From Strigops habroptila (taxonomy: Eukaryota > Chordata > Aves > Psittaciformes > Psittacidae), in the NCBI RefSeq assembly GCF_004027225.2, contig NC_046358.1:8525284-8589283 (forward strand): a stretch of 64,000 bases of DNA, given 5' to 3'. The translations under genes were made by a program, and so were the position numbers. Of this stretch, positions 20,871-31,195 are shown in pieces. Within the stretch, counting starts at the first letter, position 1. Every line of letters begins with the position of its first letter. The notes beneath the pieces were generated by a model. It was given only the letters and a program-made list of their open reading frames with translations. It was not told the origin of the DNA and made no database searches.

Positions 20871-23800
20871 TCCCATCATCCTTGGCTTTCTCCCAAATCC
20901 TGCTATAAAACCCATGGCTCACTTTAATGAGGTGCTTCAATTTCACTGTAAAAGAACTTTCATGAAGTACTTTGAAAAGCAGTGTAAACTCAAGGTATTC
21001 CCTCACTCACTATGCAACAGTGACAAGAACCAGACAGCTTTTGAACCACGTAGTCAGTGATTGTATTTGATCTCATCACAACTGGTCTGTTCAATCACAG
21101 AACTGTAATACCAAGAAACTTCAAAAAACAAGCTTTCCCTACAGAAATGCAGCCATATTTCAATTCTTAACAACAAAACCCCCATACCTGAAACACTAAA
21201 CAACCTTCGAGCTTTCATCAGATTTAACAGTTTGTGCTTTTGAAATTACCAACTTGCTGCTCAGAATAGGAAATCACTTCTTATGGGACATTAATAGGAA
21301 AATGAACTACTCTAAAAAATGAGTAAACTGCAAGCAAACATAAGGTTTTGCCAAAAAGATCCCATCACTATATAAAAGAAAAACAGCAAAATGTAAAGCT
21401 TTCAAAGCAAATGAGATGTCACAACAACTTTCTATTTTACAGGAATGTAACTGTTCAGTGAGTGATATTTATATGTTTGTTTCAAAGAGATGTATTTCAC
21501 AGCTATGTGATAGAAATGCAACTTGTCCAGAGCCTGCACCTGCCCAGAGCTCGGAAACACCACACACAGATTTAATTAACTTAAGCAAGATTGCTACAGA
21601 GATTTTGGAGAACACTTCTCAGGAGTAAAAATAGTCTACAAAGAAAATCAGGCATTAGACTACTTCCTGCTACAACATCCATTTGTCCACTGTAATTCAA
21701 CCTTACCGGATAACATACATTAAAAATGTAAGTCAAGATTAAATCTGCTACAGATCAGTGGCTGAACACTCTGACTATATAAAGCCACAAGTGCCATGGA
21801 GTGGGGCAGGCAGCCCAGCATTCCAGCTGCCTAGAAATCCTCAGGAAGCCTCAAAGAGATCAGCAGTACTGGCCTGTCTAAAGGCCTGCCTAAGTGCTGC
21901 ATGTCGCTACAGAGAGCAGTGGAAATTCTACACTTGACAAGAATAGGAGTCTAGAAGTTCAACTGTGACAGAACGCTCTGCAGCAACATGTTCCTCAGCT
22001 CCTCACAGGGATCTCGTTCCTTTTGTTTCAGTTCCTTCTCTCCTGCAGCAACCGACTGCACACATCCTAGTTGGAAGTATAGAACAGTAATACAGCTACC
22101 ACAGACATGGGAAAGGAGAGGGGAACAGAGAGGAAAGAAGCAATTCACCAGAAAGTGCATTCATGAAATCTTTAGTCAGTTGATGAGAGGAAGTGGTGGA
22201 CACAAAGTCATTTTGACTTGGAGACAAGCCTCTTGCTGAAAAGAATTAGGAATGGAAGTGTATTTAGACTCTGGAAAGCATTTAAACAACCACTGCTAGG
22301 CTAGACCATATACAGTTTGACTATCAGCACAACTTACTTTGCCAAGAATTTTACCAGAAAACCGGAAGAACCCCACATAGGCCTTTGAAAGCTGTATCCA
22401 ACCAGCAATTATGATAAACAAATGGTCCAAAGCAATAATGATAGCTAATTTAACTAAAATACTGCTTCATTACAGCCTAGTAAGAGAGATTTTCTTAAGG
22501 ATAAAATTTATAACTAGAAAACTACTTCCCTGTATTACACACTGCTCCAAACATCAAAGCCCTGCACTGCTGTGAGAATGCTGTACAAACCAAAGTAATT
22601 CATCATAACAGAAGCCTATGCTCAAATTTCATCACCTCGAGCAGAATTTCTGTGCAATAAAGCACCAATGTTCCAAGCCTATCTTTCCTTTTCCTTAAGG
22701 CATCTGAATTCACTATCTGAAGATCTATCTGAAGTGATTCTCCCCTTACTCAACCGTAACTTTTACCAATTACCTTAACATTCCCTCTGGGCATATGCGG
22801 GAGGCATTTTAACCTTCCTTCTGGAGATGCCAATTTGTGCAACCTATCCCAACCAACAGAGAGAAACTTAAGGATTTACTAAAGTTAAGTTAGGACTCAC
22901 AGCATTATTCTCCTCTAGCACACTATCATGCACTGTACAAAATTAAAATACTTGTACCAGAAGCAATTTTTAAAGTTAATTCCTCCCTGCTTTCTAAATT
23001 TAAATTTCATCCTCATGACAGACTGAGGGTACTCTAGACCCCTCAGCACTGAAGCAGCACCACTGCACAGCAAATGTCATAACCAGGCGTCCAATTGTGC
23101 TCACTTGTTTTGACACTGAGCTAGAAGGAAATAAGAGTTATTTCACAGATCAAAGTTCTTTAAGTTCCTGTTAAAAACAATAAAGTCAACTCAACTATCT
23201 AGCTTAGAAGTCGTCTTGCAGAAACTGTTTGCATGCTATACCATGAGTGTGACTGCCTTTATACAATATACAGGGAAGGTAACTGAAGATAAGGAGAGAT
23301 AAACATCTTCAACAGACCAGCACAGGCAGGGCAACACCTGGCACGAACACAGTTTTCATTGATGTCCATTTTTATTTCCAGTAAATCTAAGAATGGGGCA
23401 CAGACCAGAAGACCCTCTCAGAACCCCACTTTGGAACTGAGCAAGTGCTCACTAAACTATGCCCATCATTATCATAGTAATGCCTCTCTACTCTTCATAT
23501 GCAAATTAGGGATAACACCCCAAAGAACATGAACATAAATGTGCAGGGCTCAGATCAGAGGGTGAGCTCCCACCACTGACAATACCCTGCATGAAGAGGA
23601 CCAATAAGATATTGGATCCACGGGTGCTGATACTTCTTCTCTTCTCTCCCTCTTTCTCTTCTCCTTTCTTTTTTATTGAATATTGACTAGCTCCAAGTAA
23701 AAATGCATGGCACAGGACTTGCTAATCCAGTTATCATCCTTGAGTTATTATATCTAACCACATGCTTTGTATTTTGTATTAACAAATCATAAAACTGGTT

Positions 23801-25567
23801 GGTTGGTGTTGTTTCACCTTAATTCAGTACAAGGGTATCACAAAACTTGGTCGCTGGTCCCAAGCGGACGAAGGTCGCCCTAAATGTCTCTGTTCAGATC
23901 ACAACACCCTATTAACACTCTTTGGAGAGGGGAACTGCCTTTGTACATCTACTACCATTATAGCTTCAAACTGTAATCAGCTTCAAGCTGATTGAGACAA
24001 AGTCTTATTAAGAAGCAACACAGTGATCCACAAGATGCAAGACAAACAACCTGATTTAGATATTCCCCTGACTTACAAAATAATTCACATCAGCTTATTC
24101 TGATTAACTTTGTGTCACTTCATAAAAGGTCTTCAACAAATAGACCCTTATAAGAATGACAGAAATACCCACCAGGTAATTTTACGCTTAATTCTGTAAC
24201 ATTTAACTGCACCTTTGGTTCCCTTCCTAGGTTATTTAAGCTCATGGGTAGGCATACTATGTCTGTTTCACTGATCAGAAGGTAAGAAGGGGACTCAGAA
24301 GCCAAATCAAAACAGACTACTCTATACACCCCATCTACTGCAGTTCCACAGAAGCAGGTACCTGGCCTTGGCAAAACGACTCAGACTCACCTAAAAAATA
24401 TCCATATAGACACAAGAGAGCACGTAGGAGAGCAGTCAGTCAGTCACTGGGCTTTTTCTATTTATACGGTCACTACAGAGTATAAAGAACAGCTGGAGAG
24501 TGATATGAGGTGCTCAGACCAAGGTAATCAGGTCACTCTTCAGTATATGGAGCTCTGGTACCAAGCAAATTCAAGATAAGGATCCCAAACATTAAGACAG
24601 CAGTCATCGATGGCCAGCAATAGAAACACAGGGGTCTATCTGAATTCTTATATCTCTATAACGCAGTTTGCCCCAGGGCTGAATATCAGCAGCTCCATCA
24701 ACTCAGGATGTACAATCAAAGTGTAAGATAGTCTAGGACTAGGTGAGAAAAACCCCTTGCACTACAAATATGAATAATATTTTTATAGAAACAAAGAAGT
24801 TTTTTTGTAATGCATAGTACCCTCTTATTTTCCTGTAATCGGTTTGAGTCTGATAATATCTCAAATCTTAGGACACCACCTGGTGGCAGAGTTCACAGAA
24901 GATGATTACCAGATGTTAAAAATGTTATCAATATAAATTTGATTTCAATCAAATATAAATTTTATTCCAGATATCTTATGAATTTTGTGTCTACAATAAA
25001 ATGGGGAAAAAAAAAAAAATGGAAAAATACCTTAACTTTACCTAGATCAATTTTTCTACAAATCTTAGTATCTCTGTACACAATTTGGATATATATTTAT
25101 AGAATAGTGATTGCTGTTATTCTTTGTGCTGGATATCACAGCCCTGCATAAATCAAGATGCATTTAGCTAACACCTCTTCAAAGATTTTTGGACATTTCA
25201 GCTAGAAGTTACCCAAAGTTTGGTCATAGCAACCACATTGACTCAGATAACAGATTAACATGGTTTGCCTAAAACCAATGGCTCGTTTCAAATTGAAAAC
25301 ACTAGAACACAGCACCTACTATGGTGCAAATGCAGTTGGCTTGTACTGCCACTTCAGGTGCAGTCAAGCAAGAACAGAAACAAAAGACAATACAGTTGCC
25401 TTTAGCAGAACATACCTCAGAATAGGAAGCTATTTTCCAAGGTAACAAGTTACGAAGCCACACTGCATTGGCCCTTAGAACCTGCAATATTCATCACAAA
25501 TATTGCAGTGCTAACAGGGAGATAATTTCAATCTTCAGCAAAACTATTAAATTTTTGGAAGGCTTAA

Positions 25568-25690
25568 GTGTTTTTTGGGTTTGGTTTTTGGTCTGGGTGT
25601 TGGGTTTTTTTGTTGGGCTTTTTTTTTTTTGGTTGGGGGTTTGAGTTTTTGTTGGGGGTTTTTTTGAGTTTTTTGGCGGTTTATTTTTTG
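25568..25690. repeat. G/T-rich low-complexity tract
   Basis: About 120 bases almost only of G and T on the plus strand, with repeated TTTTTGGG/GTTGGGTTT words and several GGG or GGGGG runs. It is the strand complement of the A/C-rich tracts elsewhere in the window. G-quadruplex formation on the plus strand is possible. Confidence 0.8.
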
Positions 25691-26599
25691 TAGGATCTAT
25701 TAATTAAGCAAAACAGGCTGTTAGTTTAATACAGCAATTGAGGCTTGACTGAAAGAAGTAACAAATAACAAATGAATAGAAACAACCAGCAGAAATACAG
25801 GAAAAGCAGCCCCAGGAACTGATGCTGAAAACAAAGTCCAAGAAGCCTCAATCTTCCTCTCTCAGGTCACACCTCAGAACTCATCTGATCTACAAAGCTC
25901 TTCAGAAGCATAGGAGGGAATGTGAAAAAGAAAACCTCTTACTTGCATAAGGCCACTACTATCAAAACACTAACAATAAAGGACAAAAAAGTATAAACTT
26001 ATTAACCATCAATGACACTAATATGCAATGTTCATATACTTTTCCAAGTTGAAGTTCATAAGCACCCCTGAAAAGTTCTTAATATAATTTAAGTCCGCAT
26101 GTAGACCACCCTACTTTTAAACACCTCAGACTTCATTGTACCATTAACAGATGTCTTATACTATCGGCCCCACTCCTTTTAGGTCACCAGATATTTATCA
26201 CCACATTCATACATGCTTTCACTAAGACACACCTTTAGCAATATGTTACAAGGAAGGTAACTGAGCCACTCTGTCCCCAGAGCCACGTTTCAACCCAGGA
26301 AACGCTTCAGGCGGCTACGAAGAGACCTGATGATAGCTACACATCTGTAACAGAGAACCTGCTCTAGCAAAGCTTGTATTAAACAGGGCAACAACATTCA
26401 GGGTTTACTGCAGCAACAAAGGATGCTCACAACACAAAGCAAAACATCTGCCCGCCCCAAGGCGAGATATCCGGTGCAGCCTCCCTAGGCCGGGCCTGCC
26501 CCGCTCCACTCCACCTCAGCCGGAGCAGCCCCCCATCATCCCAGCTGCCCCCCACCGAGCTCCCCCCAGCCCTCCGCTCCCCGCGGCGCCGGTACTCAC

Positions 26600-26720
26600 A
26601 CATCGCACCCCTCGCCAGGGCAGCGGCCCGAAAGCCCATCCCCGTGCCGGGCCCGAGCAGGCCCAGCCGCTGCGTGCCCCCGGGACCGGCCACCCTCACC
26701 AAGCCCGCGCCGAGCCGAGC
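26600..26720 (-). other. ZNF106: ZNF106 5' UTR exon 1 (approximate)
   Basis: GC-rich minus-strand sequence ends in a good donor (T|GTGAGTACC, intron from 26599). The next plausible exon on this strand is 18022-17937. The exon's last bases include an ATG that, after splicing, opens a four-codon upstream ORF (ATG TGT ATG GGA TAA). The exact transcription start is not visible; the upstream limit is a guess inside the CpG island. Confidence 0.55.
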
Positions 26721-26900
26721 CGGGCCGGGCCGAGCCGACCCCACAGAGACCCGCGGCGCACGGCGGGGCGGGGCCACTGCCCAACACAGCCAATGAGCCT
26801 GGAGGAAGGTGGCCGCGCTGCACGCCGGGAGGCACGCCTGCCCCTCCGCGGTGCATGCCGGGAAATGTAGTCCCGCCGGCGTGGCGGCTGGGCAGGGATG
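26700..26900. promoter_or_regulatory. ZNF106: ZNF106 CpG-island promoter
   Basis: A CpG-dense stretch just upstream of the ZNF106 5' exon. A GC box (GGGGCGGGGCC) is seen near 26763-26773. GCCAAT (CCAAT box) is near 26789-26794. GCATGCCGGGAAATGTAGT (26853-26871) is, on the minus strand, the ACTACATTTCCCGGCATGC form of the ZNF143/THAP11 site. No TATA box was found. The site assignments are by motif reading only. Confidence 0.7.
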
Positions 26901-26965
26901 TCGGGCGGGTGGCGTTGTGAAAGCAGCAGGACTTGCGGTGGGCTGGGGTGGCGAGAGTCGGCAGG

Positions 26966-27250
26966 ATGGCAAGTGGTACCACTGGTTACTTACGAAAACG
27001 TGGAATAAGCCCTAGTCCCACATTTCCAGAAGAATGGACTTGTGATAATTGGCATAATGGGGAAGCTGTAAAATAGCTGTGGCCAGAGGCCATAAAAAAA
27101 GATGGAAAAGGAATTATTTGCAAAATATTAGGCTTCTGTCTAGAAGCTGCATATCAGCATAGAACAGATGACAGCAAAAAGTTACAGGACCTAGCAGAAG
27201 AAACTCAAAAAGAAAACAAGATATACTATCTTTGAAAATTGAACAGTTAC
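26966..27250 (+). pseudogene. Broken coiled-coil/gag-like reading frame
   Basis: From an ATG at 26966 the frame reads a 36-residue peptide, meets TAG at 27074, and then stays open in the same frame for about 50 residues. That second part looks like real protein: KKDGKGIICKILGF, then a heptad-like DSKKLQDLAEETQKENK. A further stop and then many stops follow. The pattern is that of a decayed coding sequence. I suspect the N-terminal part of an avian endogenous-retrovirus gag gene, because a second gag-like piece lies at 32393-33268. A retrocopy of a host coiled-coil gene is the alternative. It begins at the edge of the ZNF106 CpG island. Confidence 0.45.
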
Positions 27251-27582
27251 AAAATGTCCATGTGACATCCCAAATCTGTAGTTAATGGTGGTGGAGCTTT
27301 GTTTGAGATTGAGCAATGAATTTAGTTTAGCCTCATTGATTGGTTCTGTGACTGTTTGGAAGAATGATTCGTGTTGTGTGTTTTCAGCTACAAACGGAAA
27401 AAATCCAAAGGGGTTGGAAAGGCTGTTAGGAATCTGAGCAAACACTGTCTGATCTAATCCATCTGATTGCCTTAAATATCATCTCTATTTTACCTCCATT
27501 ACCTTTTAGTCACAGGATACCACAGATTTTAGTGCCTTTAAATGAGAAAAAACCCTCTTCCTGGATGCAATCCTTCCTTCAA
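27251..27582. other. Intergenic, nothing distinctive
   Basis: About 330 bases between the decayed frame at 26966-27250 and a short CR1 piece. It may include further decayed element sequence. No open frame or recognisable motif. Confidence 0.5.
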
Positions 27583-27630
27583 GGGGCTTGGGGCAACCTG
27601 GTCTAGTGGAAGGTGTCCCTGCCCGTGATG
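27583..27630 (+). mobile_element. Short CR1 LINE 3' fragment
   Basis: About 48 bases (GGGGCAACCTGGTCTAGTGG, then AGGTGTCCCTGCCC) match the near-3' UTR of the CR1 copies at 31325-32389 and 45011-45296, in plus orientation. The tail repeat is missing. This is a fragment only. Confidence 0.7.
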
Positions 27631-28038
27631 GTGATGTTTCTACCCAGGAGCACAAGTGTCAACGGGGAGCGGAGTGTGTGGAGGGCAGTCCTGCAGGGTG
27701 GGATCTGGGGTCTGGTTGGCAGCAGGCTCAGGAGGAGTCCATGTGGACAAGGCTCTTCCGAGCAGGCTTTAGCCCATGGCCAGCCCTGAAGTTTGGCTCC
27801 GGGGCTTTTTCTCTTGTTTGCTGTCCTGGCTCCCCAGGGAAGGGGACAGGAGGTTCCCCCCACCACTCCTGCCCCGCTGCCGCTGACTCAGCCCTGGGGC
27901 CGGCTCGGTGCCCTTCGGGGCTCGGCAGCTCTAATGTGGGGCCCAGCGGAGCTTTGGCACCTTTTGGGGGCCATTTCCTGGTGTCCCCATTGCTCCCTCC
28001 CCTCCACACAGACACGGAGCGGTGCTGAATGAACAAGT

Positions 28039-28044
28039 TTTAAT
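28039..28044 (-). promoter_or_regulatory. Candidate poly(A) signal ATTAAA
   Basis: On the minus strand ATTAAA is followed about 25-40 bases on by GT-rich CCGTGTCTGTGTGG. This is the usual geometry of a cleavage site near 28020. It would end the candidate gene at 28020-30400. Evidence is by motif only. Confidence 0.4.
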
Positions 28045-28166
28045 GTACTAACACATAAAACCAAATCATTAACTGAATAATTGCCCACCCTCCTCCCCCC
28101 CTCCATATGCCCCCCATCCCCACTCCCCCCTGTGCCCACTGCTTCAATCCCAACTCCCCACCACCC

Positions 28167-28625
28167 CATGACCTCTCACCCCACCCCCCTCCCACTCCCC
28201 ATCCCCACTCCCCCCATGACTTCTCCCATCCCCACTCCCCCCATGACTTCTCCCATCCTCACTCTCCCCCATGACTTCTCCCATCCCCACTCCCCCCATG
28301 ACTTCTCCCATCCTCACTCTACCCCATGACTTCTCCCATCCCCACTCCCCCCACAACTTCTCCCATCCTCACTCTACCCCATGACTTCTCCCATCCCCAC
28401 TCCCCCCATGACTTCTCCCATCCTCACTCTCCCCCATGACTTCTCCCATCCCCACTCCCCCCATGACTTCTCGCATCTTCACTCTACCCCATGACTTCTC
28501 CCATCCCCACTCCCCCCATGACTTCTCCCATCCCCACTCCCCGCCATGACTACTCCCATCCTCACTCTACCCCATGACTTCTCCCATCCCCACTCCCCCC
28601 CATAACTGCTCCCATCCTCTTAGCT
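28167..28625. repeat. 27/28-bp minisatellite with 55-bp higher-order unit
   Basis: About 15 tandem units start ATGACTTCTCCCATC. Two types alternate: 27 bp ending CCCACTCCCCCC and 28 bp ending CTCACTCTACCCC or CTCTCCCCC, giving a 55-bp dimer repeat. One place (near 28491-28545) has two same-type units in a row. The minus strand is strongly G-rich (GGGGGGAGTGGGGATGGG), so G-quadruplex potential is high. It lies between the stop codon and the candidate poly(A) signal of the minus-strand gene. Confidence 0.9.
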
Positions 28626-28679
28626 TCTCCCCCCACCCTCCTCCCACTCCTCCCATCCCCATCCCACCCCATCTTTCAT

Positions 28680-30157
28680 CTAATCCCCCCTTGGAGGAGG
28701 CCTGCGCTTGGGGGGGGGCGTGGGAAAATGGCTCCCTCCACGCTTTACCCCCCGTTTCCCTGTGCTGGCAGGCTCCCCAGGCATGGGGCTGCTGCCAGGA
28801 CCCTCCTGCCTGACCCCCTCCGTGGCCTGGTAGACGCTGAGGGAACGCCTGGCCTCTTCCACCTCCCTGGCGTATTTGATGATGGAATCTTCCTCCCCAA
28901 GGCCTTGGTGGAGGGGGTCAGTGAATGGGCTGGAGGGGACATGTCCGCCAGAGGGGCTGTTGCTGCTGGGGGGTGCCCCCGCGGAGGTGGCCGGGCCGGG
29001 GACGTTGGACTCTGCAGACACTCCCTTGATGTTCTCATGGCCAGTGATGGAATTCGGCACAACCAGGGCAGCCAGGGCCACTGATCCCTGCTTTTCCATG
29101 GTAACACCAGGGTTCCCAGGCATGGTGACATTGCTGGGAACATCCTGGGTCACCTCCAGCATGTTCTGGGACATTCTGAAGAGCCGCAGGGCCTCTTGGA
29201 GGAGCATCTCCTTGGTGATCTCAATGTCCCCATCTGGGTCCCCAAGGCCTTGGCCACCAGATGGGCTTGCAGGGATGCCGCTGCCTGCAGGGCTGTTGCT
29301 GCCGGGGGGTGTTGCCACGGGGGTGGCCATGCTGCAGATGTCGGTTGCTGCAGGAACCCCCTCGATGTGCTGGTTTACGGGGCTGGGTGCTGGCAGCACC
29401 AGGTCTCCTGGGGCCTCTGCTCCCCTCTGCTGGTGGTTCTGGGGCTCAAGGTGTTGCGCTGGGCCCTGGGGGGACTCGGGGGCTGCCCAGGCCGGGAGGA
29501 TCCCGCAGCCCCCGGGGCCCAAGAGGGCAGCACCCGGCAGAGCAGCAGCGCCGTAGCCCAGCGTGGAGGTGTTCGCCGGAGGCACGTCAGGGCTGGTCCA
29601 CAGCGTGGAGGAGACCTGGGGCTCCTTAAAGCTGCTGCATGGAGCCCTCTGCAGCCCTGTGAGGGGGAGTGGGAGCCGTGCTGGGCCGCGGGGACCGCCA
29701 GGGCCACCCGCCGAGCCGGCCCCATCACCAACGGCCCCTGGTTCTGCGCCAGGCACAGGGGGAGCTGGTGGCCGGGGCGCTCCCCAGAGGTGAGCTGCTG
29801 TGCCGGCGGGATGGGCTGGGAAAGCAGGACGGGACTCGCTTCTGGGAGGGGGGATGGGAGAGATGGCCCCAAGCCTTTGGGAACGTCTCTGGAAATGGGA
29901 TTTACTGGCACACCCCAGCCAGGCGAGGGGTTTGCTGAGCCCCTGTGCCAGATCTGCCAGGGGACAGGGGCTGGGATACTGCAGCACCCAGGCCTGGGGA
30001 TGCTGAGGGCGCGGAAGGTGCCGGGGCGCCAGAGCAGACACGGATGCCAGACCTGATGGTGGTGCTTGCGGGTCCGGAGGTGCCCATGCTGTCCAGGGGA
30101 TCCATGATAGAGGGAAGTGCAGCACCTGGCTGAGCAGCCGGGACAGTTTGGCGAAGG
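28680..30157 (-). CDS. Candidate gene, exon 2: proline-rich protein with internal repeat
   Basis: A frame of 1,478 bp; with exon 1 the model gives about 523 residues if there are no more introns. The first part is Pro/Ala-rich with FAKLSRLLSQVLHFPLS as a possible helix. A middle stretch (about 29660-29940) looks less protein-like in this frame, and an acceptor-like CCCCCTCACAG ends at 29657, so a second intron is possible. The last 230 residues look coding. Two related units of about 85 residues each end in a charged helix (ITKEMLLQEALRLFRMSQ and IIKYAREVEEARRSL) followed by an MPG-x-P motif. The C-terminus is basic (GKRGVKRGG, then PPPKRRPPPRGD), suggesting nuclear localisation. Function unknown. 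Confidence 0.45.
28842..29369 (-). repeat. Internal tandem duplication, 339-bp period
   Basis: On the minus strand the segments near 29369-29100 and 29036-28770 are paralogous. Both encode GV.A, then PP.SNSP.G, then P.SP, then QGLG, then a charged helix and MPG.P. On the plus strand the shared words GGGGCTGTTGCTGC.GGGGGGTG and GGTGGCC recur 339 bp apart, which is 113 codons and so frame-preserving. Confidence 0.75.
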
Positions 30158-30240
30158 CTGAAAGAGAGACAGGAGCCATGGCTGCGGTCATCTCTGCTCC
30201 TGCCCCCAGCAGCGTCCCCGGCTGCGGGGTCGGTCCCCAC

Positions 30241-30334
30241 CTTGTGGATATAAGCTCTCGGGGAGAACAAAATCCCCCAGCGCCGGGGGGGCACGGGGGC
30301 CGCGCGGTGGGAGCTGCTGTGGTGGCAGCGCCAT
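30241..30334 (-). CDS. Candidate gene, exon 1 (start)
   Basis: The ATG at 30334 sits in ACCATGG. It reads MALPPQQLPPRGPRAPPALG and on to LPESLYPQ, then one base before donor CACAAG|GTGGGG. Without splicing this frame does not join the long one. With the 83-bp intron (30158-30240, acceptor TCTCTCTTTCAG) it joins it exactly, giving AFAKLSRLLSQ. That agreement is the main argument for a real spliced gene. No protein family recognised. Confidence 0.5.
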
Positions 30335-30399
30335 GGTCCACGCTGGCTACTGTCCGTTGCTAAGGACTCTTTGACGTCTCCCCGATGGAATGTTGGGGC

Positions 30400-30784
30400 T
30401 CCCCGTGTTCCGCCCCGCCCCGCAGTGCCCCCAGCTGCTCCTGGGGAGGGAAAGGGTTAAGGGGGGCTGGGGCTCCCCTGGCCCCCACCGGCGGCTCTCA
30501 GGGGCTCTGGGTGCACGTGCCTTTGGCTGCAATCTTGGTGCGTTCCCAGGGCCGGGATCTCCTTGGGGCCACTTCTGAGGTTGGTGAGAAGTGAACTTCT
30601 TGTCCCAAGTTCTCATTGTGCCAACTCGGAAAGATGCCCTCCTGGGCTGGGGAGCTGTGAGTGGAGAAGGACTCAGGGGGCCTGGCATGGTCTTGGCCAC
30701 CATGGACATGAAACGGTTCTCAGATGAGCAGAGAACGGACAGCAGAGTCACTACCCTGAGCTCAGGAGAGCAAAGGTTCTGCTG
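30400..30784. other. GC-rich upstream region of candidate gene
   Basis: Holds GC boxes (near 30411-30422) directly upstream of the minus-strand candidate gene, then about 300 bases without a convincing frame up to the inverted CR1 piece. Several short open frames on both strands here are composition-driven. Confidence 0.5.
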
Positions 30785-31195
30785 ATCCTTACCCACGAAC
30801 ATTCAGCCTTCTCACTCACAACATTTTGTTGAAGGTAGTCGATGCACTCCCTGACATACAACACAACCCCACCACCTCTTTTTCCTTGCCTACCCCTTTC
30901 AAAAAGCCTGTAGCCATCCACTGCAGCACTCCAATTATGCGAATCATTCCATCACCTTTCTGTGCTAGCGACAATGTCATGATTTCCCTGCTACACAACG
31001 GGTCCCAGCTCCTCCTGGTTGTTTCCCACACAGATGCATCGAAGTTGCCTTGTGCCTCTGAATTCCAACAGAAGCTGCTAACCCATGGCTCATGTCTAGT
31101 GAGCCTGGTGTTACCCCCTTCCCCTTCAAACCTAGCTGAAATCCCTCTCTATGAGCCGCTGAGCTAGGATCCTTTTCCCCCTGTGGGACAGGTCT
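30785..31195 (-). mobile_element. CR1 LINE endonuclease fragment (inverted)
   Basis: The minus-strand translation, with frameshifts, contains NDSHNWSAAVDGYRLF and RRxGGGVxLYV-type residues (here KRGGGVVLYVRECI) and an ECSWVRI motif. This is the N-terminal half of a CR1-type apurinic endonuclease domain. Stops and frame changes show it is dead. It faces away from the reverse-transcriptase piece that starts about 130 bp to the right. Confidence 0.75.

Larger units (their letters stand above)
18023..26599 (-). other. ZNF106 first intron (8.6 kb)
   Basis: A long first intron. It holds a diverged direct-repeat pair (about 18590-18740 and 19690-19850), a two-copy 22-bp direct repeat (20831-20870), a pyrimidine-rich, possibly LTR-derived stretch (about 23540-24000), and a G/T-rich tract (25568-25690). 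No coding exon was identified apart from the flanking ones. Confidence 0.7.
28020..30400 (-). other. Candidate unrecognised gene (span incl. UTRs)
   Basis: A minus-strand unit with several gene-like parts: GC boxes upstream (CCGCCCCGCCCC near 30411-30422 on the plus strand), a Kozak-type ACCATGG at 30334, an 83-bp GT-AG intron, a long frame to a stop at 28680, a G-rich minisatellite in the presumed 3' UTR, and ATTAAA (plus-strand TTTAAT 28039-28044) followed by a GT-rich stretch near 28000-28020. I do not recognise the protein. In the human version of this locus I know of no gene between ZNF106 and SNAP23, so this may be avian-specific, a relocated gene, or a decayed one. Confidence 0.5.

Noticed and set aside
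26427-26982. Minus-strand frames of 128-181 codons at the ZNF106 promoter
   Set aside because: CpG-island composition; the known exon structure and splice donor at 26599 explain the region.
28081-28329. Pro/His/Thr-rich plus-strand frame in the minisatellite
   Set aside because: The 55-bp repeat is not a multiple of three, so frames rotate; this is a repeat artefact.
28728-30363. Plus-strand open frames opposite the candidate gene (up to 286 codons)
   Set aside because: GC-rich shadows of the minus-strand frame; no Kozak context, no domain-like segments, and no poly(A) signal in place.
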